Source: Prado023 sp963706885
Lineage (GTDB): Bacteria > Actinomycetota > Actinomycetes > S36-B12 > CAIYMF01
Reading direction: 5' to 3'
Assembly (NCBI GenBank): GCA_963706885.1
Contig: CAVPNX010000009.1
Location: 1 to 64,000 of the forward strand
Length of the DNA stretch: 64,000 nt
The notes below the pieces were generated by a model. That model was not told the DNA's origin. It searched no databases and saw nothing but the letters and a program-made list of their open reading frames with translations. Made by a program: the position numbers and the translations under genes. This document shows, piece by piece, positions 16,389 to 27,162 of the stretch (position 1 is its first letter; every line of letters begins with the position of its first letter).

Positions 16389-17699
16389 GTGAAGAGCGAC
16401 GTCGAGACCCTCTCGCCCACCCGCGTCAAGCTGACCGTCGACCTGCCCTTCGAGGAGCTGGCCCCGCAGCTGGACGCCGCCTACAAGCGCATCGCCGCCC
16501 AGGTGACCGTTCCCGGCTTCCGCAAGGGCAAGGTCCCCTCGCGGGTGATCGACCAGCGGTTCGGCCGCGCGCTCGTGCTCGAGGAGGCGGTCAACGAGGC
16601 CGTTCCCGCGGCGTTCGAGAAGGCGGTCGCGGAGAACAACCTCAAGCCGCTGGGCACTCCGGACTTCGACGTCCAGGAGCTCAACGACGGCGAGAACCTG
16701 GCGTTCACCGTCGAGGTCGACGTGCGCCCGGAGTTCGAGCTGCCCGACCTTGACGCGTTCGTGGTCGAGGTCGATGGCGCCGAGCCCACCGACGAGGAGG
16801 TCGCCGACCAGGTCGACTCGCTGCGCGCCCGCTTCGCCACGCTGACCGACGTCGAGCGTCCCGCCCAGGACGGAGACGTGCTGCTTGTCGACCTGTCCGG
16901 TTCCTGTGAGGGCGAGGAGGTCGAGGACCTCATGGCCTCGGCGCTGAGCTTCGAGGTCGGTGGCAAGGAGGAGCCCCTCCCGGGCTTCGACGACGCCGTC
17001 CGCGGTGCCGTGGCCGACGACGTCCGCTCGTTCTCGTTCCCAGCCGAGGCCGGCCAGTACGAGGGCAAGGACATCGACGTCACCGTGACGGTCACGACGG
17101 TGCGCGAGCGCGAGCTGCCCGCCGCCGACGACGACTTCGCCCTGATGGCCAGCGAGTTCGACACCATGGACGAGCTCACCGAGGACGTGCGCACCCGGCT
17201 GGTCCGGATGAAGCGAGTCGAGCAGGGCGTCCAGGCCCGCACCAAGCTGCACGAGCAGCTCGTGGACTCCGTGGACTTCCCGCTGCCCGAGTCGCTGATC
17301 GCCCGCGAGCTCGAGGAGCACTTCCACGACGGCCACGGCGACGAGGACCACAAGGCCGAGTTCGAGTCCGAGGCCCGGGGCCGGATCAAGAGCGCGATCC
17401 TGCTCGACCGCATCGCCGAGGAGAACGAGCTCACGGTCGCCCAGGAGGAGCTGTCCGCCTGGCTCATGCAGCAGGCGCCGAGGTACGGGATGACCCCCGA
17501 CCAGTTCGCCAACGAGCTCGTGGCCGCCGGCCAGGTGCAGATGGCCGTCACCGAGGTGCGTCGTGCCAAGGCGCTGGCCTTCGTGATGGAGAAGGCGAAG
17601 ATCGTCGACCCGTCCGGTGCCGAGGTGGACCTCGACGCGCTCAACGCCGACCTCGCCGCGGCCATGGCCGCTGGTGGGCTCGCCGGCCTCGGCGGCTGA
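16389..17699 (+). CDS. tig: Trigger factor, ribosome-associated chaperone and prolyl isomerase
   Basis: This 436-residue protein has an N-terminal ribosome-binding domain whose signature loop GFRKGKVP is at about residues 43-50. A FKBP-type prolyl-isomerase domain (about 160-245) and a helical C-terminal cradle follow. It binds next to the ribosome exit tunnel and shields nascent chains. GTG 16389 is the start; AGGAG lies about 10 nt upstream. The gene is the first of the tig-clpP1-clpP2-clpX cluster and ends at a strong GC-rich hairpin, so it can be transcribed separately from clpP. Confidence 0.97.
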   Translation: MKSDVETLSPTRVKLTVDLPFEELAPQLDAAYKRIAAQVTVPGFRKGKVPSRVIDQRFGRALVLEEAVNEAVPAAFEKAVAENNLKPLGTPDFDVQELNDGENLAFTVEVDVRPEFELPDLDAFVVEVDGAEPTDEEVADQVDSLRARFATLTDVERPAQDGDVLLVDLSGSCEGEEVEDLMASALSFEVGGKEEPLPGFDDAVRGAVADDVRSFSFPAEAGQYEGKDIDVTVTVTTVRERELPAADDDFALMASEFDTMDELTEDVRTRLVRMKRVEQGVQARTKLHEQLVDSVDFPLPESLIARELEEHFHDGHGDEDHKAEFESEARGRIKSAILLDRIAEENELTVAQEELSAWLMQQAPRYGMTPDQFANELVAAGQVQMAVTEVRRAKALAFVMEKAKIVDPSGAEVDLDALNADLAAAMAAGGLAGLGG

Positions 17700-17716
17700 T
17701 CGCCGCACTCGAACGT

Positions 17717-17767
17717 CGCATTCGGGCCCCCGCCCCGGTCACGCACCGGACGCGGGGGCCCGATGCG
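17717..17767 (+). terminator. Hairpin after tig
   Basis: The arm at 17717-17733 (CGCATTCGGGCCCCCGC) pairs with 17752-17767 with one bulge. It lies 18 bp after the tig stop. There is no U-run, as is common for actinobacterial terminators. Confidence 0.65.
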
Positions 17768-17855
17768 TTCGCCGGCCAAGGAGGAGGGTCGCCGCCCACC
17801 CACGCCCTGAGCGAACAACTGCGACGCCGGGGAAGCCGGTGTCAGGGCCCCGGGT

Positions 17856-17861
17856 TAGGGT
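17856..17861 (+). promoter_or_regulatory. Possible -10 box (TAGGGT) of the clpP1-clpP2 operon
   Basis: TAGGGT lies about 70 bp before the clpP1 GTG, leaving a leader of about 60 nt. A GAGCGAAC word at 17809-17816, 40 bp further up, resembles one half of a ClgR site, but the partner half is not at the expected spacing. Confidence 0.35.
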
Positions 17862-17928
17862 CACTGCAGACGCGATCACCGGGCCGAGCGGCCTGCATCC
17901 GGATCGCCCCAACCAGCGGAGGTCACCC

Positions 17929-18565
17929 GTGAACGGACTGCCGTACCCCACCTCGTCGCAGCCCGAGCTGCGCGCCCCGGCACCCACCGGTCCCGGCTTC
18001 GACGACTCCGTCTACCAGCGCCTCCTGCGCGAGCGGATCATCTTCCTGGGCTCCGTCGTCGAGGACCAGGTGGCCAACGCCATCTGCGCCCAGATGCTGC
18101 TGCTGGCCGCCGAGGACCCGGACAAGGACATCTACCTGTACATCAACTCGCCCGGCGGTTCGGTGTCCGCGGGCATGGCGATCTACGACACGATGCAGTT
18201 CGTCAAGAACGACGTCGCGACCGTTGCGATGGGCCTGGCCGCCTCCATGGGCCAGTTCCTGCTGTGCGCGGGTGCTGAGGGCAAGCGCTACGCGACCCCG
18301 CACGCGCGGATCATGATGCACCAGCCGTCCGGCGGGATCGGCGGAACGGCCTCGGACATCAAGATCCAGGCCGAGCAGATGCTCTACACCAAGAAGAAGA
18401 TGGCCGAGCTGATCGCCCAGCACACCGGCCAGACGCTGGAGACCATCTCGGCACGACTCGGACCGCGACCGCTGGTTCACCGCCGACGAGGCCAAGGAGT
18501 ACGGCTTCGTCGACCACGTGGTGCGCAGTGCGCGCGACGTCTCCGGCGAGGGTGGCACCGCATGA
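17929..18565 (+). CDS. clpP1: ATP-dependent Clp protease proteolytic subunit 1 (one frame break)
   Basis: The frame encodes ERIIFLGSVVEDQVAN, INSPGGSVSAGMAIYDTMQF, catalytic Ser in GLAASMGQFLLCAG and His in PHARIMMHQPSGG. An extra base in GCACGAC (18451-18457) then shifts the frame exactly before the catalytic Asp. Removing it gives ADSDRDRWFTADEAKEYGFVD and a 211-residue protein ending TGA at 18565, overlapping the clpP2 ATG by ATGA. Uncorrected, the frame runs into clpP2 without a stop. GGAGG is 8 nt before GTG 17929. ClpP1 and ClpP2 form the mixed tetradecamer of actinobacteria, normally needed for viability, so the break is probably a sequence error. Confidence 0.93.
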
Positions 18566-19239
18566 CCCCGCTGCAGCAGCCCGCCATCGACCCCCGAGCC
18601 CAGGAGCACCTCGTGACCCGAATCCAGCAGCCGGCGGCGCGCTACATCCTGCCGGAGTTCCGTGAGCGCACCGCCAACGGCGAGCGCATCATGAACCCGT
18701 ACGCCAAGCTGTTCGAGGAGCGGATCATCTTCCTCGGCGTGCAGATCGACGACGCCTCCGCCGATGACGTGATGGCCCAGCTGCTCACGCTGGAGTCGAT
18801 GGACCCGGACCGGGAGATCTCGATCTACATCAACTCACCCGGCGGCTCCTACACGGCCATGACCGCCATCTACGACACGATGCAGTTCATCAAGCCGCAG
18901 GTCCAGACCGTGTGCCTGGGCCAGGCAGCCTCCGCTGCTGCGGTCCTGCTGGCGGCCGGTGCGCCGGGCAAGCGGTTCGCCCTGCCGCACGCCCGCGTCC
19001 TGATCCACCAGCCGTACACGGAGGGTGGTGGCCAGGGCTCGGACATCGAGATCCAGGCCAACGAGATCCTGCGGATGCGCGTGGAGATGGAGGGCATCCT
19101 CGCCAAGCACACCGGCCGCACGCCGGAGCAGGTTGCCAAGGACATCGAGCGCGACAAGATCCTGACCGCTGCCGACGCTGTCGAGTACGGCGTCATCGAT
19201 CAGGTCATCGCGTCGCGGAAGATGGCAACAGCGCTCTGA
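18562..19239 (+). CDS. clpP2: ATP-dependent Clp protease proteolytic subunit 2
   Basis: This 225-residue protein has FEERIIFLGVQIDDASADDV, INSPGGSYTAMTAIYDTMQF, the catalytic Ser in GQAASAAAVLLAAG, His in PHARVLIHQPY and Asp in DIERDKILTAADAVEYGVID. It forms the second ring of the ClpP1P2 protease and receives substrates from ClpX or ClpC. The ATG at 18562 overlaps the corrected clpP1 stop by four bases, so the two are coupled. The N-terminal extension of about 45 residues before FEER is within the range of actinobacterial ClpP2 propeptides. Confidence 0.96.
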   Translation: MTPLQQPAIDPRAQEHLVTRIQQPAARYILPEFRERTANGERIMNPYAKLFEERIIFLGVQIDDASADDVMAQLLTLESMDPDREISIYINSPGGSYTAMTAIYDTMQFIKPQVQTVCLGQAASAAAVLLAAGAPGKRFALPHARVLIHQPYTEGGGQGSDIEIQANEILRMRVEMEGILAKHTGRTPEQVAKDIERDKILTAADAVEYGVIDQVIASRKMATAL

Positions 19240-19353
19240 GACGCGCTGGTACGCGCTGGGCGTAACCCGAACGGCGGGATTCACCGGAGTGGGGCCTGTT
19301 CGGCCCCGGGGTCCGGGAGGTACCGTCGGACTCAGTCGAGGAGAGGAATTCAC

Positions 19354-20658
<1,305 letters not shown>

Positions 20659-20847
20659 CGTCAGGGCACCCAACGTGCCGCTGCCACAGGGCGCTCCGGC
20701 GATGACGCTCCGGTTCGCCGCGACGCGGGGAGCTGGCGCGATGGGGCAGGCCGGATGACGCCCTGGCAGGTGGAGGGCGAGCGCGTCAGCGCCCAGTGGG
20801 TCAGCGTCCACTCGGTCGGAGGCTGAGCCGGCCGGCGGTTGAGCTGG

Positions 20848-21894
20848 TCAGAGTCCGAGGTCGAGGGCTGACCCCGCCACGGCGGCAGCGCCGAGTGCCC
20901 CCACAGCCAGCAGGCTCACGGCCGCGGCCTTGACCGGGAAGCCCCGCGTGCGGCCCCCGTCGGTCGCCTCGGCCGCTGCCGTCCCATCCGGTCCCGCCGC
21001 GGCGGCCGGCATCGGGAACTGGCCGGCTGCCATCATGTCCGCCCACCACGAGAGCAGGGCGATGTGCTGCGGGCTCAGGGACTCACGCTCCGGTGAGCTG
21101 AACGCCTGGCTGGGCGGCACGGATGAGTCAACAGCCTGGGTCACGTGCGCATCCGGGGCCTGTGCCGCGCCGGGTCGAGCCGGCGGTGGTGCCAGGCCCG
21201 GGTCGGCCACAGCCTGCCCGCCTGCCTCCAGGGTCTGCACGGAGCCGCTCGTCGTCGCGGGTCCACCGAACCCGGTCACGTCGGACGGGGCTGCAGGCGT
21301 GGCGTGCTGGGGCATGCCGGTCGGGGGCATCGTCGCGTCCCCCGGGAGCCGGGGCGCTGGCGGAGCGAGGTGGGTGGCCGGTGCAGCCTGTGCGGTCGGC
21401 GGAGCTGCCACGGGCGCGACCAGCCCGGCAGTCGGCGCAGCCGGGTAGCGCGAGGGCTCGGGCATGTACGCGGGAGCCGGCGGGGTGTACGCCGGAGCCG
21501 GGGGGCCGTACCCGGCGGGCGCCGGTCCGTACCCGGCGGGCGCCTCGAGCGTGCCGGCGCCTGCGGCCCCAGCCATCGCAGCCCCCGCCATGGCGAGGGC
21601 GGGCTCCGGTGCCTGCACGGGAGCAGGTGCAGCGCCCTGGGCCGGGACCTGCTGCTCGGCCGACATCGCTGCCCAGTCAGCCGCCGCGGATGCCTCAGTC
21701 ACGCCCTCCGCGGCCACGTCCTGGCTCACAGGGCCCGCATCAGCGATCAGCTCCGGGGCGGACATCGCCTCGGGATCCTCACGTGGTTCGGCCCACTCCG
21801 GAAGCGCGACCCCGGGCAGGATCGTGACCCCGACCGTGTCGAACGACGGAACAGCCCCCGGGACGGGGGACGACTTCGATGACCTGAGACCCAT
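20848..21894 (-). CDS. Pro/Ala-rich membrane-anchored protein of unknown function
   Basis: This 348-residue protein is dominated by a Pro/Ala/Gly-rich middle with Tyr-containing units such as PAGYGP and PPAPAYTPP. Near residue 285 there is a short ordered segment (LSPQHIALLSWWADMMAAGQ) and the C-terminus is one transmembrane helix (VKAAAVSLLAVGALGAAAVAG) with a few residues after it. It is therefore a tail-anchored, largely disordered protein. ATG 21894 has GAGGAG 8 nt upstream. It lies 96 bp after valS on the same strand. No family was recognised. Confidence 0.6.
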   Translation of the reverse strand: MGLRSSKSSPVPGAVPSFDTVGVTILPGVALPEWAEPREDPEAMSAPELIADAGPVSQDVAAEGVTEASAAADWAAMSAEQQVPAQGAAPAPVQAPEPALAMAGAAMAGAAGAGTLEAPAGYGPAPAGYGPPAPAYTPPAPAYMPEPSRYPAAPTAGLVAPVAAPPTAQAAPATHLAPPAPRLPGDATMPPTGMPQHATPAAPSDVTGFGGPATTSGSVQTLEAGGQAVADPGLAPPPARPGAAQAPDAHVTQAVDSSVPPSQAFSSPERESLSPQHIALLSWWADMMAAGQFPMPAAAAGPDGTAAAEATDGGRTRGFPVKAAAVSLLAVGALGAAAVAGSALDLGL

Positions 21895-21990
21895 GGCGGA
21901 CTCTCCTCGGTGCTGGCGCCTTTGCTGGGTCATCGGACCCGCAGGGCGCCGGCTTGAGTGCCGGCGGCCAGCACCGTGGGGGAGCGCCGG

Positions 21991-24577
21991 TCAGTCGGTG
22001 ACCTCCGCCAGGTCGATCCGCGTGCTCGGCTCGCCCTCGGCGATGCGCAGGTCGGCGATGCGGCCCGCTGCCGAGATGTCCGACCGCGCGCTGGAGACGC
22101 GGGCGGCGGTCTCGGCTCGGACGCACGACCTCGGCGTGGGCGACCTCGGCGCGCATCGACACCTTCGCCTCGGACTTTGCCCTGCGGATCGCGCTGAGGA
22201 CGTCGGCGACCTCGCCGACCAGGACCGGCTCGCCGTCCTGGGCGATCCGGGCGACCTCGTCGACGGTGGGCCACGCGGCACGGTGGACCGACCCACCCTG
22301 CCACCACGCCCAGACCTCCTCGGTCACGAACGGCAGGAAGGGGGCGAACAACCGCAGCTGCACGCTCAGCGCCGTGGCCAGGGCGGCACGTGCCGAAGCG
22401 GCGGCCTCCGGCCCCTTCGCCCCGTACGCCCGGTCCTTGACCAGCTCCAGGTAGTCGTCGCAGAACGACCAGAAGTAGGTCTCGGCCACCTCGAGGGCGC
22501 GGGTGTAGTTGTAGTCCTCGAACGCAGCGGTGGCCTCGGCCACGACGTCGGCCAGGGCGGCCAGCTGCGCCCGGTCCAGCGGGTGGGTGACCACCTCGGG
22601 CTGGTTCGCGGCCGCGGCATCGACCCCCTGTCCGAGCACGAACCGGCTCGCGTTGAGGATCTTGATCGCCAGGCGCCGGCCGATCTTCATCTGGCCCTCG
22701 TCGAAGGCGGTGTCCGTCCCCGGTCGCCCGGAGGCGGCCCAGTAGCGCAGCGCGTCCGACCCATGCTTCTCCAGCAGGTCGACGGGGGTGACGACGTTGC
22801 CCTTGGACTTCGCCATCTTCTTGCGGTCCGGGTCCAGGATCCACCCGGAGATCGCAGCGTGCGCCCAGGGCAGCCGATCGTCCTCGAGGTGCGAGCGGAC
22901 GATCGAGGAGAACAGCCAGGTCCGGATGATCTCGTGGGCCTGCGGGCGCAGGTCCATCGGGGCGACAGCGGCCCACAGCTGCGGATCGCGCTCCCAGCCG
23001 CCGCAGATCTGCGGGCTCAGGCTGGAGGTCGCCCACGTGTCCATGACGTCGGGGTCGCCGATGAAGCCACCGGGCTGGCCGCGCTGCGCCTCATCGAACC
23101 CGGCCGGGGCCTCCGCCGAGGGGTCCACGGGCAGCGCGGACTCCTCGGGGGTGATCACCTGGTGGTAGTCGGGATTGCCGTGCGGGTCGACCCGGTACCA
23201 CAAGGGGATCGGCACGCCGAAGAACCGCTGCCGGCTGATCAGCCAGTCGCCGGCCAGCCCGGAGACCCAGTTCTGGTACCGGATGGCCATGTTCGCCGGG
23301 TGCCAGGCGAGCTGCTCGCCACGGGCCAGCATCTCGGCGCGCAGGTCGGCGTCACGTCCGCCGTTGCGGATGTACCACTGCCGGGTCGTGACGATCTCCA
23401 GGGGCCGCTCGCCCTTCTCGAAGAACTTCACCGGGTGCGTGATCGCCCGGGGTTCGCCCTCGAGCCACCCCGCCTCGCCCAGCAGTTCGACCATCCGCTT
23501 CTTGGCGGAGAACGCGGTCATCCCCGCGATCGAGGCGTACGCCTCACGCCCGGCCGCGCGAGTGATCCAGTCCGGCGTCTCGGGAAGGATCCGGCCGTCC
23601 CAGCCGATGATCGGCCGGGTCGCCAGCGCGAGCTCTCGCCACCACGTGACGTCGGTGGTGTCACCGAACGTGCAGATCATGGCGATGCCCGAGCCCTTCT
23701 CCGGGTCGGCCAGGTGATGGGCCACGACCGGCACCTCGACGCCGAACACCGGTGTGGTCACGGTGGTGCCGAAGTGCTTCTGGTACCGCTCGTCATCCGG
23801 GTGGGCGACGAGCGCCACGCAGGCGGCCAGAAGTTCCGGACGGGTGGTCTCGATGTGCACCGCCCCGGATCCGTCGGAGTAGGGGAACGCGATCCGGTGG
23901 TACTCGCCGGGCATCTCGCGGTCCTCGAGCTCGGCCTGGGCCACGGCGGTGCGGAACGTGACGTCCCACAGCGTGGGGGCCTCGGCCTGGTAGGCCTCAC
24001 CCCGGGCGAGGTTGCGCAGGAACGCCTTCTGGGACGCGGACCGGGCGTTGGCGTCGATGGTCTGGTAGGTCGCCGTCCAGTCCACCGACAGCCCGAGCTG
24101 CCGGAAGAGCGCCTCGAAGGCCTTCTCGTCCTCGAGGGTGAGCTGCTCGCAGAGCTCGATGAAGTTGCGGCGGCTGATCGGGACCTGCTTCTTCGGGTCG
24201 GGCTTCTCCGGCGGGGTGAAGTCCGGGTCGTGGTGCAGCGTCGGCTCGCAGCGCACGCCGTAGTAGTTCTGCACGCGCCGCTCAGTGGGCAGGCCGTTGT
24301 CGTCCCAGCCCATCGGGTAGAAGACCTCGTAGCCCTGCATCCGCTTGTAGCGGGCGATCAGGTCGGTGTGCGTGTAGGAGAACACGTGGCCCACGTGCAG
24401 CGACCCCGAGACGGTCGGCGGCGGGGTGTCGATCGAGTAGACCTCGGAGCGTGGACGTGTCCGGTCGAAGAGGTAGGTCCCGTCGGCCTCCCAGCGGGCG
24501 GACCACACCGACTCGATCCCGTCGATGGAGGGCTTCTCGGGGATCTGTGGCGCGGTGGGTTCCGGCGGCTGGCTCAT
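21991..24577 (-). CDS. valS: Valyl-tRNA synthetase (one frame break near the C-terminus)
   Basis: This class I synthetase has the HIGH motif as GSLHVGHVFSYTH, the editing (CP1) domain, WLISRQRFFGVPIPLWY, DTWATSSLSPQI, and KMSKS as KKMAKSKGN. The anticodon-binding domain follows with TEEVWAWWQGGSVHRAAWP. After RAEVAHAEVV an extra base at about 22123 shifts the frame; the next frame continues RAETAARVSSARSDISAAG to a TGA at 21993-21991, the natural end. Corrected length is 861 residues. The start ATG 24577 begins MSQPPEPTAPQIPEKPS; the longer open frame upstream is Arg/Pro junk. Only the last 43 residues are affected, and an indel error is most likely. Confidence 0.96.
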
Positions 24578-24633
24578 GGGGCGCGATTCTACTGGCGCGG
24601 CAGGTGGCACCCTCACCGGTCGAGGTCGGCGGC

Positions 24634-25086
24634 TCAGCCGAGCCGCCGGGCGTAGGTCAGGTCCAGGGCCATCAGGCCCAGCCCCTGGACGACAACCGCA
24701 AGGCCGTGTCCGCGTGCTGCCCGGGGGTCCAGCCGGCCGCCCAGCGTGGTGCGGTGGTGGGCGACGTGCGCGCCGGCCGCCACGTACAGCACGTCGAGCC
24801 CGGCGTTGACCAGCAGGGTCCGGCGCAGGCCGGCCTCCTCGGCGGGCTTCCGGCCGGCCCGCCACGCGCCGAAGCCGGCGATGCCCACGTTGATGGCCCC
24901 CCAGGCCGCGGTCTGCTGGCCGAACGCGCGGGCGGTGGGGCTCGACGCGGTCAGCGCCAGGACGCCGCCGACGGCCACGCTGGACGCGCCGAACACCGCC
25001 AGCGTCCGGGTGAGGGAGGCGGCGACCTCCGGGCCCCGGTCGTCGAGGGCCGCGTCGGCTGGGGCGTGCATGGGGGCACTGCTCAT
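24634..25086 (-). CDS. DUF6992-like small membrane protein
   Basis: This 150-residue protein has about four hydrophobic helices: residues 25-47, 58-76, 88-108 and 126-144. The loop WRAGRKPAEEAGLRRTLLVNAGLDVLY matches a conserved uncharacterised family of small four-helix membrane proteins. ATG 25086 has GAGGAGG at ideal distance, so the longer frame up to 25296 is rejected. It is divergent from folC with a 95-bp gap. The function is unknown. Confidence 0.62.
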   Translation of the reverse strand: MSSAPMHAPADAALDDRGPEVAASLTRTLAVFGASSVAVGGVLALTASSPTARAFGQQTAAWGAINVGIAGFGAWRAGRKPAEEAGLRRTLLVNAGLDVLYVAAGAHVAHHRTTLGGRLDPRAARGHGLAVVVQGLGLMALDLTYARRLG

Positions 25087-25180
25087 CGGATCCTCCTCGG
25101 GCTCGCCAGGGGCCAATCTAGGCGCGGGCGGGCGAGTCCGCTGTGCGGCGGGCCCCCGTCCGGGATGCGACGATGGCCCC

Positions 25181-26752
25181 GTGACCACCGACCCCACCGA
25201 CCCGCTGCACCGCTTCGGCGAGGTGCGCCGCGAGCTCGAGGCCCGCTGGCCCGAGACGCAGATCTCCCCGACGCTGGATCGCATCCGGACCCTCACGCAG
25301 TTCCTCGGGGACCCCCAACGGGCCTACCCGGTCATCCACGTGACCGGGACCAACGGCAAGACGTCGACGGCGCGGATGATCGAGTCGCTGCTGCGTGCGT
25401 TCGGCCTGCACACCGGGCTGATCACCTCCCCGCACCTGTCGGACCTGCGGGAGCGGATCCGCCTGGACGGTGAGCCGATCAGTATCGACGACTTCCTCGA
25501 GGTCTACGACGAGGTCGCGCCCGTGCTGGCGATGGCCGACGAGGCCAGCGAGCTGGAGGGTGGCCCCCGGCTGAGCTTCTTCGAGGTGATGACCGGGGTG
25601 GCGTTCGCCGCGTTCGCCGACGCGCCGGTTGATGTGGCCGTCGTCGAGGTCGGCATGGGCGGCACGTGGGATGCCACCAACGTGGCCGATGGGCAGGTCG
25701 CGGTGATCATGCCGATCGGGATGGACCACTCGGACTACCTCGGCGACACCCTGGCCGACATCGCGGGGGAGAAGGCCGGGATCATCAAGCCGACCTCGTC
25801 GGTGGTCCTGGCCGCCCAGGTCGACGAGGCCATGGAGGTGCTTGCGGCCGCAGCCACCCAGATGGAGGCACCCACGGCCGTCGAGGGGATCCACTTCGGG
25901 GTGCTCGAGCGACTGGTCGCCCTGGGCGGCCAGCAACTCACCCTGCGCGGGTTGGGGGCGGACTACGACGAGGTCTTCCTCCCGCTGTTCGGTGCACACC
26001 AGGCCCGCAACGCTGTGGCTGCGCTCGCGGCGGTCGAGTCGTTCTTCGGGGTCACGCCCCCAGGCCGGTCCGCCGACGGTGCGCAGGCGGGCGCGGGGTC
26101 CGGCGCCGCCACGATCGGGGGTGGCGCGTCCATCGACATCCGCGACGTGGGTCGGGCCGACCATGTGGCCTCCGACATCCCGGTGCCGACGGCCCAACGC
26201 CGGCTGGACCCCGTTGTTGTGCGCGCCGGGTTCGCCACCGTCACATCCCCGGGTCGGCTCGAGGTCGTGCGTCGGGCCCCCACGGTGATCGTCGACGCCG
26301 CCCACAACGTGCCGGGTGCCCAGGCGCTGGCCGCCGCGGTGGCCGACTCGTTCTCGTTCTCCTCGTCGGTCGGCGTCGTGGGGATCCTGTCGGACAAGGA
26401 CGCGGCGGGGATCCTCGCCGCCCTCGACGCCGTGGTCGATCGCGTGGTCATCACCCGGTCGAGCTCTCCCCGGGCCGTGCCTGTCGCCGACCTCGCGGCG
26501 ATCGCGGTCGAGGTGCTGGGTGCGTCGCGGGTCGAGGCGGTCGAGCACCTCGACGACGCCCTCGAGCGTGCGATCGAGCTGGCTGAGACGGGCTCGCCCG
26601 CGGGGGTCGGTGCCGGAGTCCTGGTCACCGGGTCGGTGACGATGGCCGGGGAGGCGCGCCTGCTGCTCGGCGCGGAGTCCGGGCACGAGTCCGGCGCGAC
26701 CCGCTCCGAGCGCGGGGCCCCCCGCGGAAGGGCGCCGGAGGGCTGGGAATGA
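25181..26752 (+). CDS. folC: Bifunctional dihydrofolate synthase / folylpolyglutamate synthase
   Basis: This 523-residue Mur-ligase family protein has the P-loop HVTGTNGKTSTARMIESLL, GLITSPHLSDLRERI, FFEVMTGVAF, VEVGMGGTWDATN and the C-terminal VIVDAAHNVPGAQALAAAV with GILSDKDA. It adds glutamate to dihydropteroate and to folates. It is longer than most FolC because of an insert of about 50 Gly/Ala-rich residues between the central and C-terminal domains (about 305-355). GTG 25181 precedes TTDPTDPLHRFGEVRREL. It overlaps the DUF4233 gene by ATGA, the usual actinobacterial pairing. Confidence 0.95.
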   Translation: MTTDPTDPLHRFGEVRRELEARWPETQISPTLDRIRTLTQFLGDPQRAYPVIHVTGTNGKTSTARMIESLLRAFGLHTGLITSPHLSDLRERIRLDGEPISIDDFLEVYDEVAPVLAMADEASELEGGPRLSFFEVMTGVAFAAFADAPVDVAVVEVGMGGTWDATNVADGQVAVIMPIGMDHSDYLGDTLADIAGEKAGIIKPTSSVVLAAQVDEAMEVLAAAATQMEAPTAVEGIHFGVLERLVALGGQQLTLRGLGADYDEVFLPLFGAHQARNAVAALAAVESFFGVTPPGRSADGAQAGAGSGAATIGGGASIDIRDVGRADHVASDIPVPTAQRRLDPVVVRAGFATVTSPGRLEVVRRAPTVIVDAAHNVPGAQALAAAVADSFSFSSSVGVVGILSDKDAAGILAALDAVVDRVVITRSSSPRAVPVADLAAIAVEVLGASRVEAVEHLDDALERAIELAETGSPAGVGAGVLVTGSVTMAGEARLLLGAESGHESGATRSERGAPRGRAPEGWE

Positions 26753-27069
26753 GGGTCCTGACCTCGAGTGTCCTGATCATGGAGGCGATCGTCCTGCTGC
26801 TGGCGATCCCGGTGGCGGTCGTGGCCGGCGGCCAGCCCGCATGGGTCGGGTGGTTGTTCGCGGCGCTGGCGCTGGCCTGCCTGGTGCTGCCGGGCATGTT
26901 CCGCCGGCCGTTCTTCGTCCCCGCCGGCTGGGTGCTGCAGGGCCTGGTCCTGGTCAGCGGCGTGTTCATCGGCTGGATGATGGTCGTCCTCGGGGTCGTC
27001 TTCACGGCCCTGTGGTGGACCGCCCTGCACCTGGGCCGCAAGGCGGAGGCCACCCAGCCTGCCGCATAG
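26749..27069 (+). CDS. DUF4233 membrane protein
   Basis: This 106-residue protein has three to four transmembrane segments, including SSVLIMEAIVLLLAIPVAVV at residues 4-23, and a basic C-terminus. The motif MFRRPFFVPAGWVLQG is typical of DUF4233. It overlaps folC by four bases (ATGA) and precedes ndk, an order kept across actinobacteria. The function is unknown. Confidence 0.87.
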   Translation: MRVLTSSVLIMEAIVLLLAIPVAVVAGGQPAWVGWLFAALALACLVLPGMFRRPFFVPAGWVLQGLVLVSGVFIGWMMVVLGVVFTALWWTALHLGRKAEATQPAA

Positions 27070-27108
27070 CCGAGCGCCGGGGCGGTCGGGGCATCCCCGG
27101 GCGGCAGG

Positions 27109-27114
27109 TAGGCT
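27109..27114 (+). promoter_or_regulatory. Possible -10 box (TAGGCT) of ndk
   Basis: TAGGCT lies 48 bp before the ndk ATG. The ATG has its own GGAGG, so this would be a transcript with a leader of about 40 nt. Confidence 0.35.
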
Positions 27115-27162
27115 TGGCCGCCTTGAGGGCGGAGGCTCCGCCCGCCTGCGCAGGAGGCATGC

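Noticed and set aside
17767..17816. ClgR-type operator before clpP1
   Set aside because: GTTCGC (17767) and GAGCGAAC (17809-17816) match half-sites, but they are 38 bp apart where the operator needs 6 bp between them.
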